Shown piece after piece: positions 49,561-60,111 of a stretch of DNA of 64,000 nucleotides (its first letter is position 1; each line of letters begins with the position of its first letter). Source of the stretch: Neptuniibacter pectenicola (lineage in GTDB: Bacteria > Pseudomonadota > Gammaproteobacteria > Pseudomonadales > Balneatricaceae); the NCBI RefSeq assembly GCF_001597735.1, contig NZ_LUTS01000009.1, positions 62,001-126,000 on the forward strand, written 5' to 3'. The notes below the pieces were generated by a model. It did not search any database. It worked only from the letters and a program-made list of their open reading frames with translations, and was not told where the DNA came from. Both the position numbers and the translations under genes were made by a program.

Positions 49561-50595
49561 GTGATAAGCCTACCTACAGATTTTAAATATATATACGGTA
49601 TTCCTGAGAGCGAAGCGCTGATTCGCTCAACCCCTGAAGACTTTCAAGTGATAGAGCAGCTAGGCTTTGAACCTGAAGGTCAGGGTGAGCATGTTTTTTT
49701 GTATATTCGTAAGCGTGGTGAAAATACTGATTGGGTTGCGCGTCAGTTGGCCAACTTTGCTCAAGTTAGCCCACGTGATGTGAGTTATGCCGGTAAAAAA
49801 GATAGGCATGCGGTTACTGAACAATGGTTCTGTATTAAGTTTCCGATTAAACGAAACCTAAACTGGAAACTGTTTGGCGGTGATAGTATCGAGGTACTGG
49901 ACGCTATACGTCATCCACGTAAACTTCGTTTAGGTACACTTAAAGGGAATCGTTTTAAACTCTGTTTGCGCCAAGTGACTGATATGGGTGCGTTAAAACG
50001 TCGCGTAGCCTTGGTAGAGCAAGGGGGGGTACCTAATTACTTTGGTGAACAGCGCTTTGGTTTTGATTTTGGTAATTTGTATAAAGGGATTGCCCTGCTA
50101 AAAGGGGTGATTCAGGAACGACAGCGCAATAAAAAAGGTATCTATATTTCGGCGGTGCGCTCATGGTTGTTTAACCAGCTTTTATCTCTGCGTATAGAGA
50201 ATGGATTGTGGAATGAGGTGCTGGATGGTGATGCTTTGATGATCTCCGGTAGCCAGAGTTGCTTTGTTGAAGAAAAATCGAACGATGAGCTGCAAGAGCG
50301 CCTTAATCATGGTGCCATTACGCTGACAGGGCCTTTGTGGGGGCGTGGTGAGATGTTGCCTCAAGGTGAGGCAGAAGCGTGGGAGCGCTCTAATCTGTTG
50401 CCGTGGAAAGAGGTTTCTGATCTTTTAGAGACCTTAAGCTTAAATCAGGAGCGAAGAGCTTTGAAGCTGCAGCCTGAAAGCCTTAAGCTAGAGCAAGTGA
50501 GCGAGACTGAGTGTTGGATTGAATTTGGTTTAACATCCGGCGCGTTTGCAACAAGTGTACTAAGAGAGTTGTGTTTAACATCTGTGTCAGAGTAA
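49561..50595 (+). CDS. truD: tRNA pseudouridine(13) synthase TruD
   Basis: A 344-residue pseudouridine synthase acting on U13 of tRNA-Glu. Motifs: STPEDFQVIEQLGFEPEGQGEHVFLYIRKRGENTDWVA, AGKKDRHAVTEQWFCI with the catalytic Asp, and GVPNYFGEQRFG. The start is GTG at 49561. It is normally preceded by ispF in pseudomonads. It is shortly followed by surE. Confidence 0.95.
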   Translation: MISLPTDFKYIYGIPESEALIRSTPEDFQVIEQLGFEPEGQGEHVFLYIRKRGENTDWVARQLANFAQVSPRDVSYAGKKDRHAVTEQWFCIKFPIKRNLNWKLFGGDSIEVLDAIRHPRKLRLGTLKGNRFKLCLRQVTDMGALKRRVALVEQGGVPNYFGEQRFGFDFGNLYKGIALLKGVIQERQRNKKGIYISAVRSWLFNQLLSLRIENGLWNEVLDGDALMISGSQSCFVEEKSNDELQERLNHGAITLTGPLWGRGEMLPQGEAEAWERSNLLPWKEVSDLLETLSLNQERRALKLQPESLKLEQVSETECWIEFGLTSGAFATSVLRELCLTSVSE

Positions 50596-50605
50596 CGACA
50601 GATAT

Positions 50606-51355
50606 ATGAAAATCTTAATTACAAATGATGATGGTGTCTATGCACCAGGGTTATCCGCTTTAGTTCGTGCGTTATCTGAGCTGGGCGATGTGCTTGTGGT
50701 GGCACCGGATAGAAACCGTAGTGCTGCAAGTAACTCCTTAACTTTGGATAGGCCATTAGAAATTTTCCAACATGAAAATGGCTTTTATAGCATTAATGGC
50801 ACGCCTACGGACTGTGTACATATTGGTGGTTCTGGTGTGTTAGGTATGGAGCCCGATATTGTTGTATCCGGTATCAATGCGGGTCCTAACTTGGGTGATG
50901 ATGTTATTTACTCAGGCACCGTTGCTGCGGCGATGGAGGGGCGGCACTTTCGCTATCCAGCCATAGCCATCTCTTCAGGTAGCTTTCATCCAAACTCCTA
51001 TGAAGGGGCTGCTCAGGTGGCGCGGGATATTGTTGCTAATATTCAGCAGCTTAATGTGGCGCCTCGTACGATTTTGAATGTGAATGTACCCGATTGTTTA
51101 GTTGAAGAGTTTAGCGGTATTCATGTGACGCGTTTAGGTCATCGTTTATGCGCAGATAAGCCTATAGCGACCCATGACCCTCGCGGCAAAGTGCGTTATT
51201 GGGTTGCCGGTGCTGGCCTTGCTGCGGATAGGGAGCCCGGAACAGACTTTTATGCATTAGATGAGCGCTGTGTATCTATTACACCGTTACATGTGGATAT
51301 GACGGAATACGCAGGTATGGATAATGTAGGTGATTGGTTGGAGCGTAGTTTTTGA
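50606..51355 (+). CDS. surE: 5'/3'-nucleotidase SurE
   Basis: A 249-residue metal-dependent phosphatase. It starts [23 protein letters not shown], with metal ligands Asp8 and Asp9, then [31 protein letters not shown] and [28 protein letters not shown]. It is stress-linked and stationary-phase associated. It overlaps pcm by 4 nt. Confidence 0.97.
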   Translation: MKILITNDDGVYAPGLSALVRALSELGDVLVVAPDRNRSAASNSLTLDRPLEIFQHENGFYSINGTPTDCVHIGGSGVLGMEPDIVVSGINAGPNLGDDVIYSGTVAAAMEGRHFRYPAIAISSGSFHPNSYEGAAQVARDIVANIQQLNVAPRTILNVNVPDCLVEEFSGIHVTRLGHRLCADKPIATHDPRGKVRYWVAGAGLAADREPGTDFYALDERCVSITPLHVDMTEYAGMDNVGDWLERSF

Positions 51356-52020
51356 ACGATCAGCAGTTACGTGGCATAGGTATGACGTCACAAAGAACCC
51401 GTGATCGTTTGATTAACCGGTTGCGGGAGCAGGGTATTGCTAACGAGCGCGTGCTCGAAGTGATGCGCCAGACGCCTAGACATATTTTTATTGATGAGGC
51501 TTTATCTCATCGGGCTTATGAAGATACTGCGTTGCCTATTGGTTTTAATCAAACCATATCGCAACCGTTTATCGTTGCTCGTATGACGGAAACCCTTTTG
51601 GCGGATGGTCCTTTAGGTAAAGTGCTTGAAGTGGGTACAGGGTCGGGTTATCAAACCTCAATTTTGGCGCCGCTGGTGTCGGAGCTGTTTAGTGTTGAAC
51701 GTATTCGCCCGTTGCAGGAAAAAGCACGGGAGCGACTAAAGCTGTTAGGGCTTAAAAATGTTCACCTAAAACATACGGATGGTGGTATGGGTTGGGCCGT
51801 TAAAGCGCCTTTTGATGGCATATTGGCCGCCTGTGCGCCGGAAGAGGTTCCAGAAGAGTTGAAACAGCAGTTGGCAATTGGCGGGAGGCTAATCATACCT
51901 GTCGGTGGGAGCGATAATCAGGAACTGAACCTTGTTATTCGGCTGTCGGAGGATGAATTCTCAACTGAAGTGCTTGAGTGTGTAAAGTTTGTTCCATTAT
52001 TAAGCGGTACGGTACGTTAG
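51352..52020 (+). CDS. pcm: Protein-L-isoaspartate O-methyltransferase
   Basis: A 222-residue SAM-dependent repair enzyme for isoaspartyl residues. The SAM motif [18 protein letters not shown] and [18 protein letters not shown] are diagnostic. TTG 51352 overlaps the surE stop and has GGAG 8 nt upstream; an internal ATG at 51382 ([10 protein letters not shown]) matches the start of many homologues and is a reasonable alternative. Confidence 0.94.
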   Translation: MNDQQLRGIGMTSQRTRDRLINRLREQGIANERVLEVMRQTPRHIFIDEALSHRAYEDTALPIGFNQTISQPFIVARMTETLLADGPLGKVLEVGTGSGYQTSILAPLVSELFSVERIRPLQEKARERLKLLGLKNVHLKHTDGGMGWAVKAPFDGILAACAPEEVPEELKQQLAIGGRLIIPVGGSDNQELNLVIRLSEDEFSTEVLECVKFVPLLSGTVR

Positions 52021-52029
52021 GGAGTTTAA

Positions 52030-52971
52030 ATGCAAGAGGGGCGTTCACTGCGTGATTATATTGCGCTGTCGGGTAAAGGTATGATGATGGGCGCAGCGGA
52101 TGCTGTTCCTGGGGTGTCGGGCGGCACGATTGCTTTTATGACGGGTATTTATGAAGAGCTGATCTATTCGTTAAAACAGTGTGGGCCTTCGGCGCTGATC
52201 ATGTTGTTTAAAGAGGGGCCTGTTGCTGCGTGGAAACATGTAAATGGCACGTTTCTCTTAACATTGATTTCGGGCATATTGTTCAGCCTGTTAACGATTT
52301 CCCATGTGGTGCTGTACTGGTTAGCAGAATACCCTGAACTGCTATGGTCCTTTTTCTTTGGGCTTATTTTGGCGTCGGTGTGGTCGGTTTGTCGGCACGT
52401 AGAACATTGGGATCGTAATACCTACACCTCTTTTATTATTGGTGTGATTACGGCCTACTTTATTACATCAATGTCGCCTACCAGTGTAGAGGCGACGCCT
52501 CTCTTTATCTTTTTGTCAGGTATGGTCGCGATCTGTGCCATGATTCTTCCAGGCATATCGGGAAGTTTTATTTTGCTGTTATTGGGGATGTATACCCCCA
52601 TTTTAATGGCGATTAAGAATATCGAACTATTTACTTTAGGCTTGTTTGCTACCGGCTGTGTGGTTGGCTTGTTGAGCTTTTCACGTGTGCTTAGTTGGAT
52701 GTTTAGTTCGTTTAGGACCGCCACATTGGCGTTACTAGGCGGTTTTATGTTGGGCTCACTGAATAAAGTGTGGCCTTGGAAATATACAACTGCGTATACC
52801 ATTAATCGGCATGGGCAGGAAGTTCCCTTAGTGCAAGAAAATATATCACCCTTTACATTTGAGTCGTTAACCGGTGAGCCTGCTTTGTTGGTTTACGCGT
52901 TTGGCTTGATGTTGTTGGGTGCACTAATGGTTGTTGCGATTGAGAAAATGGGGCGGAAATCAGGGGTATAG
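52030..52971 (+). CDS. popT: DUF368 membrane protein, PopT-type polyprenyl-phosphate transporter
   Basis: A 313-residue polytopic protein with about eight to nine helices. The two inverted family motifs are GAADAVPGVSGGTIAFMTGIYE (near 20-40) and MILPGISGSFILLLLGMY (near 172-189). DUF368 proteins were recently shown to be one of two broad families that return undecaprenyl phosphate across the inner membrane, with greatest importance at alkaline pH. Membership is clear; the role is from the family. It is inserted between pcm and nlpD, with 9 and 4 nt gaps, so it shares their transcript. Confidence 0.85.
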   Translation: MQEGRSLRDYIALSGKGMMMGAADAVPGVSGGTIAFMTGIYEELIYSLKQCGPSALIMLFKEGPVAAWKHVNGTFLLTLISGILFSLLTISHVVLYWLAEYPELLWSFFFGLILASVWSVCRHVEHWDRNTYTSFIIGVITAYFITSMSPTSVEATPLFIFLSGMVAICAMILPGISGSFILLLLGMYTPILMAIKNIELFTLGLFATGCVVGLLSFSRVLSWMFSSFRTATLALLGGFMLGSLNKVWPWKYTTAYTINRHGQEVPLVQENISPFTFESLTGEPALLVYAFGLMLLGALMVVAIEKMGRKSGV

Positions 52972-52975
52972 AGTT

Positions 52976-53866
52976 GTGCTGCTAAAGTGGTTATTAGCGC
53001 TGACTATCGCGGGGATGCTTGTGGCATGTGGTGGACCCACCTATGCCCCCGTGAGTGAACGCACTGTGCCTGCTGCTAGCCAACATAATCCAGGGCAATA
53101 TACTGTGCGGAAGGGGGATACGCTTTATTCTATTGCGTTTCGCTACGGCATGGATTATCGACAGCTTGCGGCGTTAAATGGCGTCGATAGCCGATATAAT
53201 ATTTTTCCGGGTCAGCGCTTAAAATTAAAGTCGACTACGCGCACAACGAGCAATGAATCTATTGTTCGTGAGTCATCCACCATCGCGCCTAAGCCGATTA
53301 TTACCTCTACACGTAAAACAGCCTCATCGACACATAAAACAACCCCCTCTAAAAGTACGTCGTCTAAAACCTCGACCACAGCTAAGCCTGTGTCTAAACC
53401 TAGAACCACCGCTCAAACCGCATCCAAACCTACAGCGGTGACCCCCGCAAAAAACAACAATAAACCCGCCGTTATTAAAACAAATGCAACAGGTAAGATT
53501 TATTGGAAATGGCCTGTAACAGGGAGGATTTTAAGTACCTTTAAAACAAAAGGTGTGGTTAATAAAGGGGTTGATATTGCCGGTTCTAGAGGCGTTGCGA
53601 TTAAAGCGGCGGCGTCTGGGAAGGTGGTTTATGCGGGTAATGGCTTATTGGGTTATGGGAATCTGGTAATTATTGATCACAATCAGCAATTTTTAAGTGC
53701 ATATGCACATAATAGTCGTGTTTTAGTAAAAGAAAATGATATGGTTAAAACAGGCGATAAAATTGCTGAAATGGGTAGCAGTGGCGCGGATAGAGTCATG
53801 TTGCATTTTGAAATACGGCGTGATGGAAAGCCTGTAGATCCATTGAGATACCTACCCAAGCGATAG
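52976..53866 (+). CDS. nlpD: NlpD-like LysM/LytM lipoprotein
   Basis: A 296-residue protein from GTG 52976, chosen because it has aggggta upstream and gives signal peptide MLLKWLLALTIAGMLVAC with Cys18. A LysM domain (about 40-85: QYTVRKGDTLYSIAFRYGMDYRQLAALN) is followed by a Ser/Thr/Lys/Pro-rich linker (about 88-170) and a LytM domain. In the latter the first metal His is replaced (NKGVDIAG), so it is probably non-catalytic and acts as an amidase activator, as in E. coli NlpD. The main rpoS promoter is usually inside this gene. Confidence 0.93.
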   Translation: MLLKWLLALTIAGMLVACGGPTYAPVSERTVPAASQHNPGQYTVRKGDTLYSIAFRYGMDYRQLAALNGVDSRYNIFPGQRLKLKSTTRTTSNESIVRESSTIAPKPIITSTRKTASSTHKTTPSKSTSSKTSTTAKPVSKPRTTAQTASKPTAVTPAKNNNKPAVIKTNATGKIYWKWPVTGRILSTFKTKGVVNKGVDIAGSRGVAIKAAASGKVVYAGNGLLGYGNLVIIDHNQQFLSAYAHNSRVLVKENDMVKTGDKIAEMGSSGADRVMLHFEIRRDGKPVDPLRYLPKR

Positions 53867-53921
53867 CTAATAATAATAAAAGCAATATTTGTGTTAGAAG
53901 ACGACGGTTAAGGGACGGGTT

Positions 53922-54929
53922 ATGGAAAATATCGATAACGACTGCAAAGCGGAGTTGCAGGATGTTGCTGTAGATAATAAGCAACTTCAGCGAGAAACAC
54001 CGGGTAAAAAAACTGAAGCATCGACAAAAAAGGAGTTGTTAAATAGCGGGCGAGGACGTGGGAGCGTTGCGCATAAGGATTTATTGAATGCTAAAAATTT
54101 AGATGCTACACAGCTTTATCTGAACGAGATCGGATTTTCACCTTTATTAAGTGCAGAGGAGGAGGTGTATTTCTCTCGCTTATCGCTTAAGGGCGATGAA
54201 GCGGCGCGTAAGCGCATGATTGAAAGTAATTTGAGGTTAGTTGTTAAAATTTCTCGGCGTTATATCAATCGGGGTCTGACATTATTAGATCTTATTGAAG
54301 AGGGAAATTTAGGTCTGATTCGTGCTGTTGAAAAATTTGACCCTGAACGAGGGTTTCGCTTTTCTACATACGCGACATGGTGGATTCGTCAAACCATTGA
54401 GCGAGCGATTATGAACCAGACTCGAACCATTCGTTTGCCTATTCATGTTGTTAAAGAGCTCAATGTGTATCTTCGGGCCGCGAGAGAGTTGGCGCAAAAG
54501 CTTGATCATGAGCCCTCTGCTGAAGAGATTGCAGAGTTGGTAGATAAGCCTGTCGAAAATGTTGAACGTATGCTTGGTCTTAATGAGCGAGTAACGTCTA
54601 TCGATACGCCTATGGGTAAAGATTCAGATAAGTCTTTGCTGGATACCATTCCTGATACGGTTTCAACCGATCCTGCGACCTTACTGCAGAACTCAAATAT
54701 CAGTGGCAATCTTGATAATTGGTTGAGTGCGTTACCGGAAAAACACGCTGAAGTGTTATCGCGGCGGTTTGGTCTTCGTGGTTATGAGATGAGTACTTTA
54801 GAAGAGGTTGGGCGTGAAATTGGCTTAACGCGTGAGCGTGTTCGCCAAATTCAAGTTGAGGCGCTGCGCAAACTGCGTGATATTGTAGAAAAAAATGGTT
54901 TAAGTGGAGAAGATCTACTTCAGCAGTAG
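53922..54929 (+). CDS. rpoS: RNA polymerase sigma factor RpoS
   Basis: A 335-residue group 2 sigma factor of stationary phase and general stress. Region 1.2 has [27 protein letters not shown], region 2 has [66 protein letters not shown], and region 4 ends [22 protein letters not shown]. It is followed by a shared terminator and faces mutS. Confidence 0.98.
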   Translation: MENIDNDCKAELQDVAVDNKQLQRETPGKKTEASTKKELLNSGRGRGSVAHKDLLNAKNLDATQLYLNEIGFSPLLSAEEEVYFSRLSLKGDEAARKRMIESNLRLVVKISRRYINRGLTLLDLIEEGNLGLIRAVEKFDPERGFRFSTYATWWIRQTIERAIMNQTRTIRLPIHVVKELNVYLRAARELAQKLDHEPSAEEIAELVDKPVENVERMLGLNERVTSIDTPMGKDSDKSLLDTIPDTVSTDPATLLQNSNISGNLDNWLSALPEKHAEVLSRRFGLRGYEMSTLEEVGREIGLTRERVRQIQVEALRKLRDIVEKNGLSGEDLLQQ

Positions 54930-54951
54930 TTGTAGATCTGTTTAGATAAAT

Positions 54952-54983
54952 AAAAAACCGCCGTCGGCGGTTTTTTTTTTTTT
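54952..54983. terminator. Bidirectional terminator between rpoS and mutS
   Basis: A run of six A, CCGCC (54958-54962), loop GTC, GGCGG (54966-54970) and 13 T residues. The A run pairs with T, and both genes end here on opposite strands. The T13 run is a likely site of length variation. Confidence 0.9.
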
Positions 54984-54990
54984 GTGTCTG

Positions 54991-57555
54991 TTAAACCAGT
55001 GCTTTGAGTGTATAGAGTAGATCCAGTGCTTGCCGAGGTGAAAGTTCATCCGGCGAGATCTTTTTCAGCTCTTTTACTGCCTTGTGGGTCGGTGCTGAGA
55101 ACATATCATTTTGCACCGGTGGTGGAGGCGTGGTCATCTGGGCCGCGACGGTCACATCTTGTTCTAATTGCAGAAGCTTTGTTTTGGCCTGCTGTATTAT
55201 TTGTAAAGGTACGCCGGCCAGTTGCGCTACTTGTAAACCATAGCTTTGGCTAGCGGGGCCCTCTTTTACTTCGTGCAGAAATACAATGTGGTCATTGTGC
55301 TCAACCGCAGTTAAATGCACATTAAATACGCTCGGTGCCTGTTCAGGCAAGCTGGTTAATTCAAAGTAATGGGTTGCAAACAGTGTAAAGGCGCGGGTCT
55401 CTCGGGCAAGGTTTTCTGCACACGCCCACGCGAGGGATAAACCGTCAAAGGTGCTTGTGCCTCGACCGACTTCATCCATGAGCACAAGGCTACGGTCTGT
55501 GGCGTTATGCATAATGTTTGCGGTTTCAGTCATTTCGACCATAAAGGTTGATCGACCACCGGCAAGGTCATCAGATGATCCCATACGGGTGAATATGCGA
55601 TCCACAATACCGATTGTTGCTGCACTCGCAGGGACATAGCTGCCTATATGGGCAAGCAGTGTAATTAGGGCGGCTTGGCGCATGTAGGTGGATTTACCGC
55701 CCATGTTTGGTCCCGTGATGATCAGCATCTTACGCTTGGAATCAAGTTCTAAATCATTGGAGACAAAGGGGTCGTCTAATACGCTCTCAACAACCGGGTG
55801 GCGGCCCCGTTGGATGCGTATCTGCGGCTCGTCGGTCAGTGTGGGGGGAATATAATCTAGGGTTGAAGCGCGTTCCGCTAAGTTGTTAAGCGTGTCGAGT
55901 TCGGCGATGGCCGCGGCAGAATCCTGCAATTCGGCGAGTTCAGCGGCTAAGGTTTCGAGTAGGGCTTCATAGAGCGCTTTTTCTCGAGAGAGTGCTCGGC
56001 TTTTGGCCGAGAGGGCTTTGTCTTCAAATTCTTTTAGTTCAGGTGTGATATAACGTTCGGCATTTTTTAATGTTTGGCGACGGATATACTCAGCGGGGAG
56101 TTCGGCTTTTTGCGCTTTGCCTATCTCAATAAAGTAGCCGTGTACGCGGTTATAGCCCACTTTTAGTGTTGGAATGCCTGTGCGTTCACGTTCCCGGCAT
56201 TCAAGTTCAATTAAGTAGGCACCGGCGTTTTCGCTGAGGCCGCGTAATTCATCAAGCTCACTGTCGTAACCTGTGGCGATAACGCCGCCGTCTCGAATAA
56301 TAACCGGTGGGTTATCGATAATTGCACGGCTGAGTAGGTCTGCTAAAACGGGAAACTCGTTAATCGTGGATGCCAGTTCAGCTATCCTTGGCGCGGTTGT
56401 TTCCTTTAGCTTGCCCTGTAAACTGGGCAGTATATTTAATGAGTTTTTGAGTCGTTCCAAGTCGCGCGGACGTGCTGAGCGCAATGCTATTCGCGCTAAT
56501 ATACGTTCGCTATCACCGATTTTTTTAAGATCTTGCTCTATGGCTTCAAAGCGGTATTCATCTTGAAACCACTGTATAGATGCTTGTCGAGCTAATAGCG
56601 TATGTCTGTCTTGTAGAGGGCGGTGTAACCAGCGTCGGAGTAAACGGCTACCCATCGGTGTACGGCATTTGTCGATCACTTGGGCTAATGTGTTATCAAA
56701 GCCACCCGAGAGATTTTGGTCTATCTCTAAGTTTTTGCGGGTTGCCGCATCTAATGCTACACAGTCGTTGTGGTGTTCAACATGGATGCGACGAATGTGG
56801 GGGAGTGCGGTTCTTTGTGTGTCTTTTGCGTATTGTAGTAAGCAACCTGCGGCGCTTATTGCGACCGTGTAGTGTTCGCAGCCAAACCCACCTAGGTCTT
56901 TAACTTTAAACTGCTGGCATAAGAGGTTGTGGGCTGTATCTGATTCGAAGTGCCATGGCGCTTGAGGCCGTAAGCTTTTGCGGTTGGCTAATAGGCTTCC
57001 TAAGGTTGTTTCTTCGTTATAGAGCGTTTCTGAGGGGCGTAAACGTTCTAGCTCGCTTAGAAGCGAATCTTGGTTGCTGACCTCAAGTATACTGAAGCGA
57101 CCTGAAGTGATATCGACAATGGCAAGGCCATAAGTATCATCTATCTGGTTGATCGCGACTAATAGGTTATCTCTATTTTCATCCAGTAGGGCTTCATCGC
57201 TTACCGTGCCTGGGGTAATAATGCGCGCAACCGCACGCTCAACAGGCCCTTTGCTGGTGGCGGGGTCGCCGATTTGCTCGCAGATGACAACGGATTCCCC
57301 TGCTCGAACTATTTTTCCTACATAGGTTTCTGCCGCATGGTAGGGGATGCCGGCCATAGGGATCGGTTCCCCACCGGATTTTCCGCGTGCAGTTAACGAG
57401 ATATCCAGTAATTCAGAGGCTTTTTTTGCATCATCGTAAAAAAGTTCATAAAAGTCCCCCATTCGATAGAACACAAGCTGGTTGGGATGCTGAGCTTTAA
57501 TGCGTAGGTATTGCTGCATCATGGGAGTGTGGGTTGGGGATGCTTTTGTAACCAT
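54991..57555 (-). CDS. mutS: DNA mismatch repair protein MutS
   Basis: An 854-residue mismatch sensor. The Phe-x-Glu mismatch clamp lies in [25 protein letters not shown]. Walker A is [17 protein letters not shown] (near 615), then [23 protein letters not shown] and [22 protein letters not shown]. The start shows a TATAAT only 3 nt before the ATG and no Shine-Dalgarno, so the transcript may be leaderless or the promoter may lie further upstream. Confidence 0.97.
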   Translation of the reverse strand: MVTKASPTHTPMMQQYLRIKAQHPNQLVFYRMGDFYELFYDDAKKASELLDISLTARGKSGGEPIPMAGIPYHAAETYVGKIVRAGESVVICEQIGDPATSKGPVERAVARIITPGTVSDEALLDENRDNLLVAINQIDDTYGLAIVDITSGRFSILEVSNQDSLLSELERLRPSETLYNEETTLGSLLANRKSLRPQAPWHFESDTAHNLLCQQFKVKDLGGFGCEHYTVAISAAGCLLQYAKDTQRTALPHIRRIHVEHHNDCVALDAATRKNLEIDQNLSGGFDNTLAQVIDKCRTPMGSRLLRRWLHRPLQDRHTLLARQASIQWFQDEYRFEAIEQDLKKIGDSERILARIALRSARPRDLERLKNSLNILPSLQGKLKETTAPRIAELASTINEFPVLADLLSRAIIDNPPVIIRDGGVIATGYDSELDELRGLSENAGAYLIELECRERERTGIPTLKVGYNRVHGYFIEIGKAQKAELPAEYIRRQTLKNAERYITPELKEFEDKALSAKSRALSREKALYEALLETLAAELAELQDSAAAIAELDTLNNLAERASTLDYIPPTLTDEPQIRIQRGRHPVVESVLDDPFVSNDLELDSKRKMLIITGPNMGGKSTYMRQAALITLLAHIGSYVPASAATIGIVDRIFTRMGSSDDLAGGRSTFMVEMTETANIMHNATDRSLVLMDEVGRGTSTFDGLSLAWACAENLARETRAFTLFATHYFELTSLPEQAPSVFNVHLTAVEHNDHIVFLHEVKEGPASQSYGLQVAQLAGVPLQIIQQAKTKLLQLEQDVTVAAQMTTPPPPVQNDMFSAPTHKAVKELKKISPDELSPRQALDLLYTLKALV

Positions 57556-57742
57556 CTAATTATACTGTCTATTTTAAGGTAAATTAGCTCTGCTAAACTG
57601 CAGACGTTATGGGGTGTATTGTACGTTAAATGGATATGACAACATAGGTGTGTTTGTTTGTGTGCAGGTGGCTGTTTTTTATGTGGCGTTAACTTAAGCG
57701 CAAACGAGGAATAAATCTTCTGTGAGGATTGGAGTGTGAAAT

Positions 57743-58219
57743 ATGCAGCAGTTAGTGAGTGATATTGGTCGTCAAGCGGTTGCTGAAAACGTGATGATTG
57801 CAACAGCGGAATCATGCACCGGCGGTTGGATTGCACAGGAAATAACAGCCGTTGCAGGTAGTTCTGCTTGGTTTGATCGAGGGTTTGTGACGTACAGTAA
57901 TCAATCCAAGCATGAGATGCTGGGGGTTGCTGAGCAGACCCTTGAGCAGTATGGGGCGGTATCCGAGCCGGTCGTGATTGAGATGGCCGAAGGTGTGTTA
58001 TTGCATAGCTCTGCCCAGTTGTCGGTTGTGACGAGCGGCGTTGCTGGACCGGGTGGTGGCAGTGCTGAAAAGCCGGTGGGTACGGTGTGGTTTGCGTGGG
58101 CGGTGCGTGATAAGCCGACCCGAACGGCAGTTTTTCAGTTTAATGGCGATCGTGAATCCGTTCGAAAACAAGCGGTTAGGGTAGCGCTTGAAGGAATTTT
58201 GCAGAACTTGACCTTATGA
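57743..58219 (+). CDS. pncC: Nicotinamide-nucleotide amidase PncC (CinA C-terminal domain)
   Basis: A 158-residue stand-alone CinA-C domain with TAESCTGGWIAQEITAVAGSSAWFDRGFVTYSNQSKHEMLGV and TSGVAGPGGGSAEKPVGTVWFAW. It deamidates nicotinamide mononucleotide in NAD recycling. It stands before recA, as in pseudomonads. GGAG precedes the ATG by 8 nt. Confidence 0.94.
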   Translation: MQQLVSDIGRQAVAENVMIATAESCTGGWIAQEITAVAGSSAWFDRGFVTYSNQSKHEMLGVAEQTLEQYGAVSEPVVIEMAEGVLLHSSAQLSVVTSGVAGPGGGSAEKPVGTVWFAWAVRDKPTRTAVFQFNGDRESVRKQAVRVALEGILQNLTL

Positions 58220-58249
58220 GGGTTGCAATCCAGAAATGTTATGAAATAA

Positions 58250-58269
58250 TACTGTCCATACATACAGTA
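58250..58269 (+). promoter_or_regulatory. LexA (SOS) box of recA
   Basis: TACTGTCCATACATACAGTA contains the gammaproteobacterial consensus CTGT-N8-ACAG with symmetric flanks. It lies 40 nt before the recA start and overlaps a -10-like TATATT on its right side. Confidence 0.93.
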
Positions 58270-58309
58270 TATTTCAACGTAATGTGAAATGACTTAGACA
58301 GGGTTTAAG

Positions 58310-59350
58310 ATGGACGCGAATCGTAAAAAAGCGCTTGATGCAGCATTAGGGCAGATTGAAAGACAGTTTGGTAAAGGTGCAGTCATGCGAATGGGGGATC
58401 AGCCGAGAGAAGCGATCCCTGCTGTATCCACAGGTTCTTTGGGTCTGGATATTGCCTTAGGCATAGGTGGTTTGCCGTATGGTCGAATCGTAGAGATCTA
58501 TGGTCCGGAGTCCTCAGGTAAAACAACACTGACTTTGCAAGTGATTGCAGAAGCGCAGAAAGAGGGTAAAACCTGTGCGTTTGTTGATGCTGAGCATGCG
58601 TTAGATCCAATCTATGCTGGGAAGTTAGGCGTTGATGTGGATAACTTATTAGTGTCACAGCCTGATACGGGTGAGCAAGCGTTAGAAATTACTGACATGC
58701 TTGTACGCTCTAATGCGGTTGATGTAATTATTGTTGACTCGGTTGCCGCATTAACCCCTAAAGCTGAAATCGAGGGCGATATGGGTGATACGCACGTTGG
58801 TTTGCAGGCACGATTGATGTCTCAGGCGCTGCGTAAATTGACAGGTAATGTTAAAAACTCAAACTGCCTGCTGGTCTTTATTAACCAGATCCGTATGAAA
58901 ATTGGCGTTATGTTTGGTAATCCCGAAACAACAACGGGCGGTAATGCGCTTAAGTTTTACTCCTCTGTTCGATTAGATATCCGTCGTACGGGCGCTGTTA
59001 AACTGGGCGATGAGATTATTGGTAACGAGACCCGCGTCAAAGTTGTGAAGAACAAAGTGGCGCCGCCATTCCGTCAAGCTGAATTCCAAATCATGTACGG
59101 TAAAGGTATTTACCATATGGGTGAGGTGATTGATTTAGGTGTTAAAGAGGGCTTGGTTGATAAATCGGGTGCTTGGTACGCTTATAATGGCGATAAAATT
59201 GGCCAAGGTAAGGCAAATGCGGCTAAGTATTTAGAAGAAAATATGGCGATAGCGAATGAGATTGAGGTCGAATTGCGCAAACGCTTGTTGGCTGCTGAGC
59301 CTGAAGTTAAAGAAGAGAGTGACTCTTCTGAAAACCTTGATCTGATTTAG
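58310..59350 (+). CDS. recA: Recombinase RecA
   Basis: A 346-residue strand-exchange ATPase. Walker A is [10 protein letters not shown], Walker B region [20 protein letters not shown], loop L2 includes [26 protein letters not shown]. The acidic tail ends EEESD-like ([15 protein letters not shown]). It drives recombinational repair and LexA cleavage; a perfect SOS box precedes it. A terminator separates it from recX. Confidence 0.98.
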   Translation: MDANRKKALDAALGQIERQFGKGAVMRMGDQPREAIPAVSTGSLGLDIALGIGGLPYGRIVEIYGPESSGKTTLTLQVIAEAQKEGKTCAFVDAEHALDPIYAGKLGVDVDNLLVSQPDTGEQALEITDMLVRSNAVDVIIVDSVAALTPKAEIEGDMGDTHVGLQARLMSQALRKLTGNVKNSNCLLVFINQIRMKIGVMFGNPETTTGGNALKFYSSVRLDIRRTGAVKLGDEIIGNETRVKVVKNKVAPPFRQAEFQIMYGKGIYHMGEVIDLGVKEGLVDKSGAWYAYNGDKIGQGKANAAKYLEENMAIANEIEVELRKRLLAAEPEVKEESDSSENLDLI

Positions 59351-59369
59351 TGTGACATAGGTCATGATT

Positions 59370-59403
59370 AAAACCTCCTTCACTGCTGGTGATGGGGGTT
59401 TTT
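59370..59403 (+). terminator. Terminator between recA and recX
   Basis: A 14-nt arm (59370-59383) pairs with 59389-59402 over 13 of 14 positions with one T-T mismatch and a TGCTG loop; the stem ends in T residues. It likely limits recX expression to read-through, as described for recA-recX in E. coli. Confidence 0.8.
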
Positions 59404-59439
59404 GCGTTTTAGGGTGCTGAGATTTAAAAGGGGGAGGGT

Positions 59440-59907
59440 ATGGCGAAAGAGATCACCCAAAAAGATTTATGGAATAGGGCGATAGGCTTGCTCTCACGGC
59501 GTGAATATTCAAAAGCTGAATTACGCAATAAACTGTTGTTAATATCGGAAAACCTTGATGTAGAGCCAGTGTTACATGAGTTGGAAGCGGAGGGGTATCA
59601 ATCGGATGAGCGGTTTGTTGACAGTTTTTTACGTATGAGAATTGCACAAGGTCATGGTTTGATGCGTATTCGGTTTGATCTTAAACGTAAAGGGGTTGAT
59701 GAGGGCTTAATTGAAGATGCCTTAGTGGCTAATGATGTTGATTGGTATGAGCTGGCGTTGGCGCTCTATCAGCGGAAGTATGCGCTCTCATCTAAACCAT
59801 TGGACTATAAAGAGCGCGCTAAACGTGTGCGTTTTATGAGTCAGCGAGGGTTTTCTTTTGAAGAAATACACTATGCTGAAAGTAACGCCTCAGAACCTGT
59901 TAATTAA
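59440..59907 (+). CDS. recX: Regulatory protein RecX
   Basis: A 155-residue helical protein with three tandem three-helix repeats: AIGLLSRREYSKAELRNKLL, ELEAEGYQSDERFVDSFLRMRIAQGHGLMRIRFDLKRKGV, and RAKRVRFMSQRGFSFEEIHYA. It caps and destabilises RecA filaments. It is downstream of recA past a terminator. Confidence 0.93.
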   Translation: MAKEITQKDLWNRAIGLLSRREYSKAELRNKLLLISENLDVEPVLHELEAEGYQSDERFVDSFLRMRIAQGHGLMRIRFDLKRKGVDEGLIEDALVANDVDWYELALALYQRKYALSSKPLDYKERAKRVRFMSQRGFSFEEIHYAESNASEPVN

Positions 59908-60111
59908 ACGTAAATGATCACGACCCGTCCACGCTAGCCCCATTAGTTGCTCTATTAATGGTCATTGGTTCAAAAATATTCGAACAATTTCAGTACACGA
60001 TATATACTATGGCGCCCATATTTGTGGTTACTTTTTTCTGTCATGGCGATTAATTTGCCATTAGGCAGGTTTACCAGAACGGACACGCATACGGTTCATC
60101 TAATGAAATAC

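Noticed and set aside
52931-52975. Longer start for NlpD inside the DUF368 gene
   Set aside because: It would add a charged tail before the signal peptide. The GTG at 52976 has a good Shine-Dalgarno and gives a normal lipoprotein signal.
53240-53450. Ser/Thr/Lys/Pro-rich repeats in nlpD as a novel repeat protein
   Set aside because: A low-complexity linker between LysM and LytM domains is normal for NlpD-like proteins.
54971-54983. T13 homopolymer as a phase-variable switch
   Set aside because: It is the tail of a strong bidirectional terminator between convergent genes and lies outside any coding region.
59965-60111. 49-codon N-terminal extension of AlaS
   Set aside because: The frame is open but contains a TATACT -10 box with a GC-rich discriminator, and the family start is at [10 protein letters not shown]. 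It is more likely promoter and leader.
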